Shown here in pieces: positions 24,571-32,547 of a DNA stretch of 64,000 nucleotides. The stretch's first letter is position 1; every line of letters begins with the position of its first letter. Both the position numbers and the translations under genes were made by a program. The notes beneath the pieces were generated by a model. That model had not been told where the DNA came from. It was given only the letters and a program-made list of their open reading frames with translations, and ran no database searches. The stretch is from assembly GCA_964458605.1 (NCBI GenBank), contig CAYWLS010000002.1, positions 62,001-126,000 on the forward strand, given 5' to 3'. The stretch is from JBBSNV01 sp964458605 (GTDB lineage: Bacteria > Pseudomonadota > Alphaproteobacteria > Reyranellales > JAQSWP01).

Positions 24571-24858
24571 TCAGGCGCTCTCCAGCCAGTGTTCGTAGAT
24601 TTCGATGTCGATGGTGTCGTCGGCCGGCCCGGCATAGCCTGGCCAGACATGGCTCTGGGCGAAGCGGACGCGGTAGAGAACGCGGCGAGGCTCGCCGCTG
24701 CGGCCATAGGCGAGTTCCTCCGGATTGCGGAACTCGCCGCAGATCCGTTCCACGGTCCCGGTCTTGCCGCGGATGTAGTAGGGCGTGCGCACATGACCGG
24801 GCGGGTTGCCGCGCCTGACCCGCACCGCCTGGCCGGGATTGTAGAGCGGCTGGCTCAT
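24571..24858 (-). CDS. Nitrile hydratase beta C-terminal half (SH3-like), thiocyanate hydrolase alpha-like
   Basis: A 95-residue protein equal to the C-terminal SH3-like barrel of nitrile hydratase beta. It has NPGQAVRVRRGNPPGHVRTPYYIRGKTGTVERICGEFRNPE, then RRVLYRVRFAQSHVWPGY and DTIDIEIYEHWLE. In nitrile hydratase this barrel packs on the catalytic subunit and lines the active site. It starts at ATG 24858, overlapping the N-terminal-half gene by four bases, and ends three bases before the alpha start. A stand-alone half-subunit is the arrangement described for thiocyanate hydrolase rather than classic two-subunit nitrile hydratase. Confidence 0.88.
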   Translation of the reverse strand: MSQPLYNPGQAVRVRRGNPPGHVRTPYYIRGKTGTVERICGEFRNPEELAYGRSGEPRRVLYRVRFAQSHVWPGYAGPADDTIDIEIYEHWLESA

Positions 24859-25166
24859 GCCGAATGGGCCTCCGGATGGGCTTCGATATCCGCCAGCCTG
24901 GCGCGCAGTTCCTCGATCGTGATGACGCCGCGATGGATCAGCACGTTGCAGATCGAGGCCATCCAGCGCTCGTAGTAGCTCATGGTGTCGTAGGCATCGG
25001 GCGGCAGGCTCTCGATGCCTTTGCGCAACTCGTCGACCGTCATGTAGCCCTTGCGCGACAGCAGCACCATGAAGGCGTCGACGCGCTTTTCCCAGAGCTG
25101 GTAGTCGTGATCGGCGGGCTCGATCATGCCGGCGGGCAGGCCGCCCATATCGTGATGGCTGCGCAT
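24855..25166 (-). CDS. Nitrile hydratase beta N-terminal half, thiocyanate hydrolase beta-like
   Basis: A 103-residue protein matching the helical N-terminal domain of nitrile hydratase beta: HDMGGLPAGMIEP at the start (the conserved HDMGG), then YQLWEKRVDAFMVLLSRKGYMTVDELRKGIE and SYYERWMASICNVLIHRGVITIEELRARL. ATG 25166 is chosen because AAGAGGAAAC is an ideal ribosome-binding site just before it; an earlier in-frame ATG at 25241 lies inside the promoter region. A TATACT box on this strand (25218-25213) could be the -10. It opens the three-gene unit, divergent from eno. Confidence 0.86.
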   Translation of the reverse strand: MRSHHDMGGLPAGMIEPADHDYQLWEKRVDAFMVLLSRKGYMTVDELRKGIESLPPDAYDTMSYYERWMASICNVLIHRGVITIEELRARLADIEAHPEAHSA

Positions 25167-25234
25167 GGTTTCCTCTTGGAGGACGCGGGCTCTTGGGACG
25201 TGGCCCCGCGTCAGTATAGCCGGCCGCGCCGCGC

Positions 25235-25263
25235 TTGCCATCGACCGGCCCGGCCTTTAAGAC
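25235..25263 (+). promoter_or_regulatory. eno: Promoter candidate for eno
   Basis: TTGCCA (25235-25240), 17 bases, TAAGAC (25258-25263), about 38 bases before the eno ATG. It shares a 134-base gap with the divergent nitrile-hydratase-like operon. Confidence 0.4.
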
Positions 25264-25300
25264 AACGCCGCCAGCCCCCCAAGCCGCGCAGGAGCCTGCC

Positions 25301-26587
25301 ATGAGCGCCATTCTCGACATCGTCGCCCGCGAAATCCTCGACAGCCGCGGCAATCCCACGGTCGAAGTCGACGTCACCCTGGAGAGCGGCGCCACGGGCC
25401 GCGCGGCGGTGCCGTCGGGCGCCTCGACCGGCGCCCACGAGGCGGTCGAGCTGCGCGACGGCGACAAGTCGCGCTACGGCGGCAAGGGCGTGCTGAAAGC
25501 CGTGGCCGCGGTCAACGGCGACATTTTCGAGGCGCTGAGCGGCCTGGAAGCCGATGCCCAGCTGGCCATCGACGCCCGCATGATCGAGCTGGACGGCACG
25601 CCCAACAAGAGCCGGCTGGGGGCCAATGCCATCCTCGGCGTATCGCTGGCGGTGGCGAAGGCGGCTGCCCAGGAGGCCGGCCTGCCGCTCTATCGCTACA
25701 CCGGCGGCAGCCAGGCCAACGTGCTGCCCGTGCCGCTGATGAACATCGTCAATGGCGGTGCCCATGCCGACAACCCAATCGATATCCAGGAATTCATGAT
25801 CGCGCCGATGGGCATGGAAAGCTTCGCCGATGCGCTGCGCGCCGGTTCGGAGATCTTCCAGGCGCTGAAGAAGAAGCTGCACGACGCCGGCCTCAGCACC
25901 AATGTCGGCGACGAGGGCGGATTCGCGCCGAACCTGGCCTCGGCCGACGAGGCGCTGGGCTTCATCATGCAGGCCATCGAAGCGGCCGGCTACAAGCCGG
26001 GCGACGATGTCATGCTGGCGCTGGATGCGGCATCGACCGAATTCTATCGCGACGGCAAGTACAACCTCGAAGGGGAAGGCGAGGTGCTCGACAGCGATGC
26101 CATGGTCGACTACCTGGCCTCGCTGTGCGACCGCTTCCCGATCTTCTCGGTCGAGGACGGCATGGCCGAGGACGACTGGGAGGGCTGGAAGGCGCTTACC
26201 GAGTCCCTGGGCAGGCGGATCCAGCTGGTGGGCGACGATCTGTTCGTCACCAATCCGCAACGCCTGGCGCGCGGCATTGCCAGCGCCACGGCCAATTCGA
26301 TCCTGGTCAAGGTCAACCAGATCGGCTCGCTCAGCGAAACCTTCGAGGCCGTGTCGATGGCCCAGCGCGCGTCCTACACCGCCGTCATGTCGCATCGCTC
26401 CGGCGAGACCGAGGATTCGACCATCGCCGACCTCGCCGTGGCCACCAATTGCGGACAGATCAAGACCGGTTCGCTGTCCCGGTCGGACCGGCTGGCCAAA
26501 TACAACCAGCTGCTGCGGATCGAGGAACAGCTGGGCAGCCAGGCGCGCTTTGCCGGCAAATCGGTCTTGCGTCGTATCGGTGGATAA
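25301..26587 (+). CDS. eno: Enolase (phosphopyruvate hydratase)
   Basis: A 428-residue glycolytic enzyme converting 2-phosphoglycerate to phosphoenolpyruvate. Diagnostic motifs are REILDSRGNPTVEVDV at the N-terminus, GDEGGFAPN, VEDGMAEDDWEGW, LVGDDLFVTN, VKVNQIGSLSET, the signature SHRSGETEDSTIADLAVA and KTGSLSRSDRLAKYNQLLRIEEQL. ATG 25301 follows a CGCAGGAGCC ribosome-binding site. It is cytoplasmic and possibly part of the RNA degradosome. The usual neighbour kdsA is separated by the methyltransferase, DUF4919 and nitrile-hydratase-like genes; ftsB follows. Confidence 0.98.
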   Translation: MSAILDIVAREILDSRGNPTVEVDVTLESGATGRAAVPSGASTGAHEAVELRDGDKSRYGGKGVLKAVAAVNGDIFEALSGLEADAQLAIDARMIELDGTPNKSRLGANAILGVSLAVAKAAAQEAGLPLYRYTGGSQANVLPVPLMNIVNGGAHADNPIDIQEFMIAPMGMESFADALRAGSEIFQALKKKLHDAGLSTNVGDEGGFAPNLASADEALGFIMQAIEAAGYKPGDDVMLALDAASTEFYRDGKYNLEGEGEVLDSDAMVDYLASLCDRFPIFSVEDGMAEDDWEGWKALTESLGRRIQLVGDDLFVTNPQRLARGIASATANSILVKVNQIGSLSETFEAVSMAQRASYTAVMSHRSGETEDSTIADLAVATNCGQIKTGSLSRSDRLAKYNQLLRIEEQLGSQARFAGKSVLRRIGG

Positions 26588-26607
26588 GTCGAAAAAAGTA
26601 TTGTTTT

Positions 26608-26625
26608 CCGGCTTCTAGCGGCCGG
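26608..26625 (+). terminator. Weak terminator candidate after eno
   Basis: CCGGC, eight-base loop, GCCGG, followed after nine bases by TTTTGTTCTT. The stem is short, so this is tentative. Confidence 0.3.
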
Positions 26626-26676
26626 ATTTCGGCTTTTGTTCTTGACGTCGCGGCGCCCCGATGATTCTCTGATGCC

Positions 26677-26994
26677 ATGGGCGTTCTGCTCGAAATCCGC
26701 AAAAGGCAACGGCATGTCATCGTGCCGCTGCTTTTTGCCGTGATTTTCGGCTATCTGGGCTATCACCTGATGCATGGCGACCGCGGCGTGTTCGCCTATC
26801 TGCACCTCAAGACCGAGATCGTGCGCGCCGAAGGTGCGGTGGCCGAGACCGAGGCCGTCCGCAAGACCTGGGAACATCGCGTGGCGCTGCTGCGCAACTC
26901 CACGCTCGATCCCGACATGCTGGACGAACGCGCCCGCGCGCTGCTCAACGTCGTGCGCGCCGACGAAGTCGTCGTTCCGCTGCCCAAGCACTGA
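26677..26994 (+). CDS. ftsB: Cell division protein FtsB (septum formation initiator, DivIC family)
   Basis: A 105-residue bitopic protein with a basic N-terminus, one membrane segment (about 14-32, VIVPLLFAVIFGYLGYHLM) and a coiled-coil-like periplasmic part (LHLKTEIVRAEGAVAETEAVRKTWEHRVALLRNSTLDPDMLDERARALLNVV) with the family-conserved LDPDMLDERAR motif. It bridges FtsL and FtsQ in the divisome. Its place after eno is the classic eno-ftsB linkage. In related genomes pdhA follows; here a TRAP transporter cassette on the other strand intervenes. Confidence 0.93.
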   Translation: MGVLLEIRKRQRHVIVPLLFAVIFGYLGYHLMHGDRGVFAYLHLKTEIVRAEGAVAETEAVRKTWEHRVALLRNSTLDPDMLDERARALLNVVRADEVVVPLPKH

Positions 26995-27005
26995 CTGCCG
27001 ACGGC

Positions 27006-27029
27006 GGCGGCGCGCCAAGGCGCGCCACC
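27006..27029. terminator. Bidirectional terminator candidate between ftsB and the TRAP operon
   Basis: GGCGGCGCGC, four-base loop, GCGCGCCACC forms a ten-pair GC-rich stem with one mismatch, lying between two convergent genes. A weak T-rich stretch (GTTTCTATTTG) follows on the plus strand. Confidence 0.5.
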
Positions 27030-27038
27030 GGCCCGTTT

Positions 27039-28343
27039 CTATTTGCCCGGCGCGACGATCTCCGGGCCGAACACCAGGTTCGGCAGCCAGGTCGAGATGA
27101 TCGGCACGTAGGTGATGATCGCCAGGAACAGCAGCATCACCATCATCCACGGGAATGCGGCGCGAAACACCCAGAACAGGTTTTCGTTGGTGATGCCGGA
27201 GGTCACGAACAGGTTCAGGCCGACCGGCGGCGTCACCATGCCGATCTCCATGTTGACCACGAAGATGATGCCGAGATGGATCGGATCGATGCCCAGCTTG
27301 ACGGCGATCGGGAACACGATCGGCGACATGATCAGGATGATCGACGAGGGCTCCATGAAGTCGCCGGCGATCAGCAGGATGATGTTGACCACCAGCAGGA
27401 ACATCCAAGGCGACAGATCGTGGGCCAGGATCGCCTGGGCGATGATCTGCGGAATCTGCTCCGATGTCAGGACATGGGCGAACAAGGTCGCGTTGGCGAT
27501 GATGAACATCAGCATGATGGTCACCTTGCCGCCGTCGAGCAGCACCTTGGGGATGTCGCGCCAGGTCATGTCGCGGTAGATGAACAGCGCGACGCCGGCG
27601 GCGTAGATCACCGCCACCGAAGCCGCTTCGGTCGGCGTGAAAGCGCCGAGATAGATGCCGCCCATGATGATGACGATCAGCAGGATGCCCCAGAAGGCAT
27701 CGGCTGCCGAATCGACCACCTCGCGCAAATCGGCGCGCGGCCGCAGCGGAATGTTCTTCTTGCGGGCCGCGATGTAGATCGTCACCATCAGCATCAGGCC
27801 GAGCAGGGCGCCGGGAATGAAACCCGCCATGAACAGGCGACCGACCGAGACGTTGGTGGCGGCGGCATAGACCACCATGACGATCGACGGCGGAATGAGG
27901 ATGCCGAGCGTGCCGGCGTTGGAGATCACGCCGGCCGCGAATTGCTTGGAGTAGCCGTGCGAGACCATGCCGCCGATCACGATCGAGCCGATCGCCACCA
28001 CGGTGGCGGGCGAGGAGCCCGATACGGCGGCGAACAGCATGCAGGCGAACACGCTGGCGATCGCCAGCCCGCCGGGCAGATGGCCGACGCAGGCATTGGC
28101 GAAACGGATCAGACGCCGCGCCACGCCGCCGGTCGAGAGAAAGGCGCCGGACAGGACGAAGAACGGAATCGCCAGCAAGGTGAACTGATCGGCGGTCGAG
28201 AACAGCTTGAGCGTCAGCGATCCCAGCGAATCGTTGGCGAAGAACAGGATCGTCAGAACGCTGGACAGGCCGAGCGCGATGGCGATCGGCATGCCCATGA
28301 ACAGGAACAGGAACAGCGCGGCGAACAGGAATGCCGTGGTCAT
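27039..28343 (-). CDS. TRAP transporter large permease (DctM family)
   Basis: A 434-residue, about 12-helix inner-membrane protein, the main translocation subunit of a tripartite ATP-independent periplasmic (Na+-driven) transporter. Family signatures are GMPIAIALGLSS, LLAIPFFVLSGAFLSTGGVARRLIRFA, FAAVSGSSPATVVAIGSI, GTLGILIPPSIVMVVYA, AFTPTEAASVAVIYA and MEIGMVTPPVGLNLFVTSGI. Its start ATG 28343 overlaps the small permease stop by four bases. An in-frame open stretch upstream is the small permease gene read out of frame. It is last in the dctP-dctQ-dctM order. Confidence 0.95.
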   Translation of the reverse strand: MTTAFLFAALFLFLFMGMPIAIALGLSSVLTILFFANDSLGSLTLKLFSTADQFTLLAIPFFVLSGAFLSTGGVARRLIRFANACVGHLPGGLAIASVFACMLFAAVSGSSPATVVAIGSIVIGGMVSHGYSKQFAAGVISNAGTLGILIPPSIVMVVYAAATNVSVGRLFMAGFIPGALLGLMLMVTIYIAARKKNIPLRPRADLREVVDSAADAFWGILLIVIIMGGIYLGAFTPTEAASVAVIYAAGVALFIYRDMTWRDIPKVLLDGGKVTIMLMFIIANATLFAHVLTSEQIPQIIAQAILAHDLSPWMFLLVVNIILLIAGDFMEPSSIILIMSPIVFPIAVKLGIDPIHLGIIFVVNMEIGMVTPPVGLNLFVTSGITNENLFWVFRAAFPWMMVMLLFLAIITYVPIISTWLPNLVFGPEIVAPGK

Positions 28344-28888
28344 TTCGGCTGCTCCGAATGGGGCGGAGTGGCGCCGAACTGGTCGATCGCCTCCTTGGCT
28401 TCGTCGGCCAGGCGCATGCCGGCGTGATGGCCGGTAAGGATCAGCCAGGCCACCTCGAGCAGACGGATCAGCAGCATGATCAGGCCGATCGGAATGGCCA
28501 GCAGCAGGATCCAGCGCGGGATCGGGATGTCCTCGGCTTCCACGCCGAGCGTGATCATGGTGCCGAGATACTTCCAGCCGCCATACAGCATCAGGCCCGC
28601 GTAGAGCAGGCACAGTCCGACCACCAGCAGGCCCATGAAGCGCTGTCCGCCCCTTGGCAGTTGGCGCACCAGCACGTCGACGCCGATATGCGAGCCCTTT
28701 TTCACGCCGTAGGAAATGCCGAGGAAGATCAGCCAGCCGAACAGATAGGTCGTGGCCTCGTAGGCCCAACTGATGCCCGAGTTGAAGCCATAGCGCAGCA
28801 CGACCTGAACGAAGGTCAGAATCGTCATGGCGCCGAGGAGGAGGGCGATGGCGCCCTCCTCGAAACGTTCCAGCAGTTTGTTGAGCAT
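28340..28888 (-). CDS. TRAP transporter small permease (DctQ family)
   Basis: A 182-residue membrane protein with four helices. FVQVVLRYGFNSGISWAYEATTYLFGWLIFLG is the family-typical first periplasmic/membrane region (R and E conserved), then KKGSHIGVDVL, and a last helix pair WILLLAIPIGLIMLLIRLLEVAW. It pairs with the large permease to form the membrane complex. ATG 28888 was chosen from the conserved MLNKLLERFEEG start. It overlaps dctM by four bases and lies 32 bases after dctP. Confidence 0.92.
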   Translation of the reverse strand: MLNKLLERFEEGAIALLLGAMTILTFVQVVLRYGFNSGISWAYEATTYLFGWLIFLGISYGVKKGSHIGVDVLVRQLPRGGQRFMGLLVVGLCLLYAGLMLYGGWKYLGTMITLGVEAEDIPIPRWILLLAIPIGLIMLLIRLLEVAWLILTGHHAGMRLADEAKEAIDQFGATPPHSEQPK

Positions 28889-28920
28889 TGGCCGTGCTCC
28901 CCCTCGCGGCCCGGCCGAGG

Positions 28921-29910
28921 CTATTTCTTGTTGGCCGCCTCGGCCGCTTCGATGGTGTCCTTGCCGATGCCGGGAGCGAACTTGTCCCATACCGGATGCA
29001 TGGCCTTGCGCCACGCCGCCTTCTGGTCGGGCGTCAGCTTGATGATCTCGCTGCGGCCGGAAGCGACGATCTTCTTCAGCGCGTCATCGTTCTCGGTATT
29101 GGCCGACTTGTTCACCTCGGCGGTGACTTCGGCGACGATCTTCTCGAGTTCCGCGCGGATGTCAGCGGGCAGGCCCTGCCAGAACTTGGCGTTGGTGACC
29201 AGCATGTAGTCGATCACGCCATGGTTCGACTCGGTGATGTACTTCTGCACCTCGAAGAATTTCTGCGTGTAGATGTTGGACCAGGTGTTCTCCTGGCCGT
29301 CGACCACGCCGGTCTGCAACGCCTGATAGACTTCGGCGAAGGCCATTTTCTGCGGATTGGCGCCCAGGGCGTTGAACTGCGCCTCCAGCACGTCCGACGG
29401 CTGGATGCGGAACTTCAGGCCCTTGGCGTCTTCGGGCATGCGCAGCGGCTTGTTGGCCGAGAGCTGCTTCATGCCGTTATGCCAGAAGGCCAGGCCCAGA
29501 TAGCCCTTGTCCTGCATCGAGGTCAGCATCGCCTTGCCGATCGGGCCGCTCTGGAAGCGATCGACCGCCGCCACGTCGTCGAACAGGAACGGCAGGTCGA
29601 ACACGTCGAGCTTCTTGGTGAACTTGCCGAACTTCGACAGCGAAGGCGCGATGATCTGCACGTCGCCCAGCAGCAGCGCTTCCATTTCCTTGGAATCGCC
29701 GAACAACTGGGAGTTGGGATAGACCTCGACCTTGACCTTGCCGTTCAGCCGTTCCTCGACCAGCTTCTTGAACAACAGAGCGCCCTTGCCCTTGGGCGTG
29801 TCGTCCGCCACCACGTGGCTGAATTTGATGACAATGGGGTCGGCGGCCTTGGCCGCCACGCCGGCAAAGGCGATGGCCAGCGCCATAGCGCTTGCAACAA
29901 ACAGACGCAT
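28921..29910 (-). CDS. TRAP transporter solute-binding protein (DctP family)
   Basis: A 329-residue periplasmic receptor with a signal peptide (MRLFVASAMALAIAFAGVAAKA, cleavage after about 22). The mature protein begins ADPIVIKFSHVVADDTPKGKGA, the usual DctP opening. The ligand-binding core shows KGLKFRIQPSDVLEAQFNALGANPQKMAFAEVYQALQTGVVDGQENTWSNIY, where R in FRIQ normally binds a carboxylate. It is therefore probably for a dicarboxylate or related organic acid. A GGGAGGAACC ribosome-binding site precedes ATG 29910. First of three genes; divergent from pdhA across 194 bases. Confidence 0.94.
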   Translation of the reverse strand: MRLFVASAMALAIAFAGVAAKAADPIVIKFSHVVADDTPKGKGALLFKKLVEERLNGKVKVEVYPNSQLFGDSKEMEALLLGDVQIIAPSLSKFGKFTKKLDVFDLPFLFDDVAAVDRFQSGPIGKAMLTSMQDKGYLGLAFWHNGMKQLSANKPLRMPEDAKGLKFRIQPSDVLEAQFNALGANPQKMAFAEVYQALQTGVVDGQENTWSNIYTQKFFEVQKYITESNHGVIDYMLVTNAKFWQGLPADIRAELEKIVAEVTAEVNKSANTENDDALKKIVASGRSEIIKLTPDQKAAWRKAMHPVWDKFAPGIGKDTIEAAEAANKK

Positions 29911-29983
29911 TGCTTGGTTCCTCCCTTGTTAAATTTCCCTGCAACGGGATTGTTTGGCAATTTGTAATGCCGCTATTCAAAAA

Positions 29984-30023
29984 GCAACGCGATACTGCGA
30001 AGCCATGTCTTTTTTTGCGTTGC
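29984..30023. repeat. Inverted repeat in the TRAP-pdhA intergenic region
   Basis: GCAACGC (29984-29990) and GCGTTGC (30017-30023) form a seven-base inverted repeat 26 bases apart; a third copy of GCAACG lies at 29941-29946. The 194-base divergent gap is much richer in A and T than its surroundings, with a seven-T run at 30010-30016 and a TATAGT box (30054-30059) that could be the pdhA -10. A regulator site is possible but not shown. Confidence 0.35.
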
Positions 30024-30104
30024 AAACCAATGGGTTTCGGCCATTTTGTGGTCTATAGTTCGCTCGACGCGAAGTTTCACGGCATCCAGTACGCAGGCCG
30101 ACGC

Positions 30105-31130
30105 ATGGCAAAACCCGCCGCCAAAGACAAATCCGCTCCCGTCGCCACCAATCGCGCCAAGGTCGACAGCGGCCAGTTGCGCAAGTTCTATCGCGATATG
30201 CTGCTGATCCGACGCTTCGAGGAGCGTGCCGGCCAGATGTACGGCATGGGGTTGATCGGCGGTTTCTGCCATCTCTATATCGGCCAGGAAGCCGTGGTGG
30301 TGGGCATGCAATCCACCATCGGCGCCAAGGATTCGGTAATCACTTCCTATCGCGATCACGGCCACATGCTGGCCTGCGGCATGGAAGCGCGCGGTGTGAT
30401 GGCCGAACTCACGGGACGCGCCGGCGGCTACTCCAAGGGCAAGGGCGGCTCGATGCACATGTTCAGCCGCGAGAAGAATTTCTTCGGCGGCCACGGCATC
30501 GTCGGCGCCCAGGTGCCGCTGGGCACCGGCCTGGCCTTCGCCAACAAGTATCGCGGCGACAAGACGGTTACCTTGACCTATTTCGGCGACGGCAGCGCCA
30601 ACCAGGGCCAGGTCTACGAGGCCATGAACATGGCCGCGCTGTGGAAACTGCCGGCGATCTACATCATCGAGAACAACAAATACGGCATGGGCACCTCGGT
30701 CGAGCGCGCTTCCGCCATCACCGACCTCTACAAGCACGGCGAGGCCTTCGGCATTCCCGGCGAGCAGGTCGACGGCATGGACGTGCTGGCGGTCAAGGAC
30801 GCGGGCGAACGGGCGGTGGAATATGCCCGCTCCGGCAAGGGCCCGTTCGTGCTGGAGATGAAGACCTATCGCTATCGCGGCCACTCCATGTCCGATCCGG
30901 GCAAATATCGCAGCAAGGAAGAAGTCGAGAAGATGCGCCAGGAGCACGATCCGATCGATCATGCCCGCCGGCTGCTGCTCGACGGCAAGCATATCGACGA
31001 AGCGGGCCTGAAGGAGATCGACAAGGAAGTGAAAGGCATCGTGACCGATGCGGCGGAGTTCGCCCAGCACAGTCCCGAGCCCGACCCGGCCGAACTCTAC
31101 ACCGACGTGCTGATCGAAGCGCGGGCATAA
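30105..31130 (+). CDS. pdhA: Pyruvate dehydrogenase E1 component, alpha subunit
   Basis: A 341-residue thiamine-diphosphate subunit that decarboxylates pyruvate. It has the TPP motif GDGSANQGQVYEAMNMAALWKLPAIYIIENN, the phosphorylation-loop equivalent KTYRYRGHSMSDPGKYRSKEEV and the HGHMLACGM pocket. ATG 30105 (MAKPAAKDKSAP) matches the usual start of the alphaproteobacterial family; the frame is open upstream but that part reads as intergenic. It works as an alpha2-beta2 heterotetramer with the lipoyl-E1 beta encoded 17 bases later and feeds acetyl groups to PdhC. Confidence 0.97.
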   Translation: MAKPAAKDKSAPVATNRAKVDSGQLRKFYRDMLLIRRFEERAGQMYGMGLIGGFCHLYIGQEAVVVGMQSTIGAKDSVITSYRDHGHMLACGMEARGVMAELTGRAGGYSKGKGGSMHMFSREKNFFGGHGIVGAQVPLGTGLAFANKYRGDKTVTLTYFGDGSANQGQVYEAMNMAALWKLPAIYIIENNKYGMGTSVERASAITDLYKHGEAFGIPGEQVDGMDVLAVKDAGERAVEYARSGKGPFVLEMKTYRYRGHSMSDPGKYRSKEEVEKMRQEHDPIDHARRLLLDGKHIDEAGLKEIDKEVKGIVTDAAEFAQHSPEPDPAELYTDVLIEARA

Positions 31131-31146
31131 GGGCGAGGGCGGCACG

Positions 31147-32523
31147 ATGACCATTCAAATTCTGATGCCGGCGCTGTCGCCGACCATGACCGAAGGCAAG
31201 CTGGCCAAGTGGCACGTCAAGGAAGGCGACACCGTCAAGGCCGGTCAGGTGATCTGCGAGATCGAGACCGACAAGGCGACGATGGAGGTTGAGGCGGTCG
31301 ACGAAGGCGTGGTCGGCAAGCTGCTGATCGCCGAAGGCACCGAGGGCGTGGCGGTCAACACGCCGATCGCCGTCCTGCTCGAAGAGGGCGAAGACAAGTC
31401 GGCCGCCAGCGGTGCGGCGTCGGCCCCGCCCAAAGCCGAAGCGCCCAGGGCCCAAGCTGCGGCACCCGCGCCGACGCCAGCGAAAGCGCCTGCGCCGCCA
31501 GCCGCGGCGCCCATTGCCGCCGAGCCGGACAGCAGCGGCCCGACCGCCAATATGACGGTGCGCGAGGCCTTGCGCGACGCCATGGCGGAGGAGATGCGCC
31601 GCGACGACAAGGTGTTCCTGATGGGCGAGGAAGTCGCCCAGTACCAGGGCGCCTACAAGGTCAGCCAGGGCCTGCTCGACGAATTCGGCGCCAAGCGCGT
31701 GATCGACACGCCGATCACCGAATACGGCTTCGCCGGCGTCGGCGTCGGCGCCGCGATGAGCGGGCTGCGGCCGATCGTCGAATTCATGACCTTCAACTTC
31801 GCCATGCAGGCGATCGACGCGATCATCAACTCCGCAGCGAAGACCCTCTACATGTCGGGCGGCCAGATGGGCTGCCCGATCGTTTTTCGGGGTCCCAATG
31901 GCGCCGCCAGCCGTGTCGGCGCGCAGCACTCGCAATGCTATGCCAGCTGGTACGCTCACTGCCCGGGCCTGAAGGTGCTGGCGCCGTGGTCGGCAGCCGA
32001 TGCCAAGGGCCTGCTCAAGGCGGCGATCCGCGATCCCAATCCGGTGGTGTTCCTGGAGAACGAAATTCTCTACGGCCAATCTTTCCCGGTGCCGACGGCG
32101 GAGGATTTCGTCCTGCCGATCGGCAAGGCCAAGGTCGAGAAACCGGGCAAGGACGTCACCATCGTCGCCTTCTCGATCATGGTCGGACACGCACTGAAGG
32201 CGGCCGAGGCACTCGCTGCAGAAGGCATCGACGCCGAAGTGATCAACCTGCGCAGCATCCGCCCGCTGGATACCGAGACCATCGTGCAGTCGGTCAAGAA
32301 GACCAACCGGCTGGTGGCGGTCGAGGAAGGCTGGCCGTTCGCCGGCATCGGCGCGGAACTGGCAGCGCAGATGATGGAGCACGCCTTCGACTGGCTCGAC
32401 GCGCCGGTGCAACGCGTGCATGGCGTCGACGTGCCGCTGCCCTATGCCGCCAATCTGGAGAAGCTGGCGCTGCCGCATCCGGAGAATATCGTCGCCGCGG
32501 CCAAGGCCGCGCTGTATCGCTAG
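31147..32523 (+). CDS. pdhB: Pyruvate dehydrogenase E1 component, beta subunit with N-terminal lipoyl domain
   Basis: A 458-residue fusion. Residues 1-80 are a lipoyl domain with the lipoylated K43 in ETDKATMEVE. Residues 85-130 are a Pro/Ala linker, and from about 135 a standard E1-beta (NMTVREALRDAMAEEMRRDDKVFLMGEEVAQYQGAYKVSQGL, FMTFNFAMQAIDAIINSAAKT). The extra lipoyl domain on E1-beta is a known alphaproteobacterial trait. The lipoyl domain is almost identical to that of PdhC, differing at about six of the first 80 positions, so the locus carries a 250-base direct repeat. Confidence 0.97.
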   Translation: MTIQILMPALSPTMTEGKLAKWHVKEGDTVKAGQVICEIETDKATMEVEAVDEGVVGKLLIAEGTEGVAVNTPIAVLLEEGEDKSAASGAASAPPKAEAPRAQAAAPAPTPAKAPAPPAAAPIAAEPDSSGPTANMTVREALRDAMAEEMRRDDKVFLMGEEVAQYQGAYKVSQGLLDEFGAKRVIDTPITEYGFAGVGVGAAMSGLRPIVEFMTFNFAMQAIDAIINSAAKTLYMSGGQMGCPIVFRGPNGAASRVGAQHSQCYASWYAHCPGLKVLAPWSAADAKGLLKAAIRDPNPVVFLENEILYGQSFPVPTAEDFVLPIGKAKVEKPGKDVTIVAFSIMVGHALKAAEALAAEGIDAEVINLRSIRPLDTETIVQSVKKTNRLVAVEEGWPFAGIGAELAAQMMEHAFDWLDAPVQRVHGVDVPLPYAANLEKLALPHPENIVAAAKAALYR

Positions 32524-32547
32524 CTCGATTTACCGGGACATCCAGCC

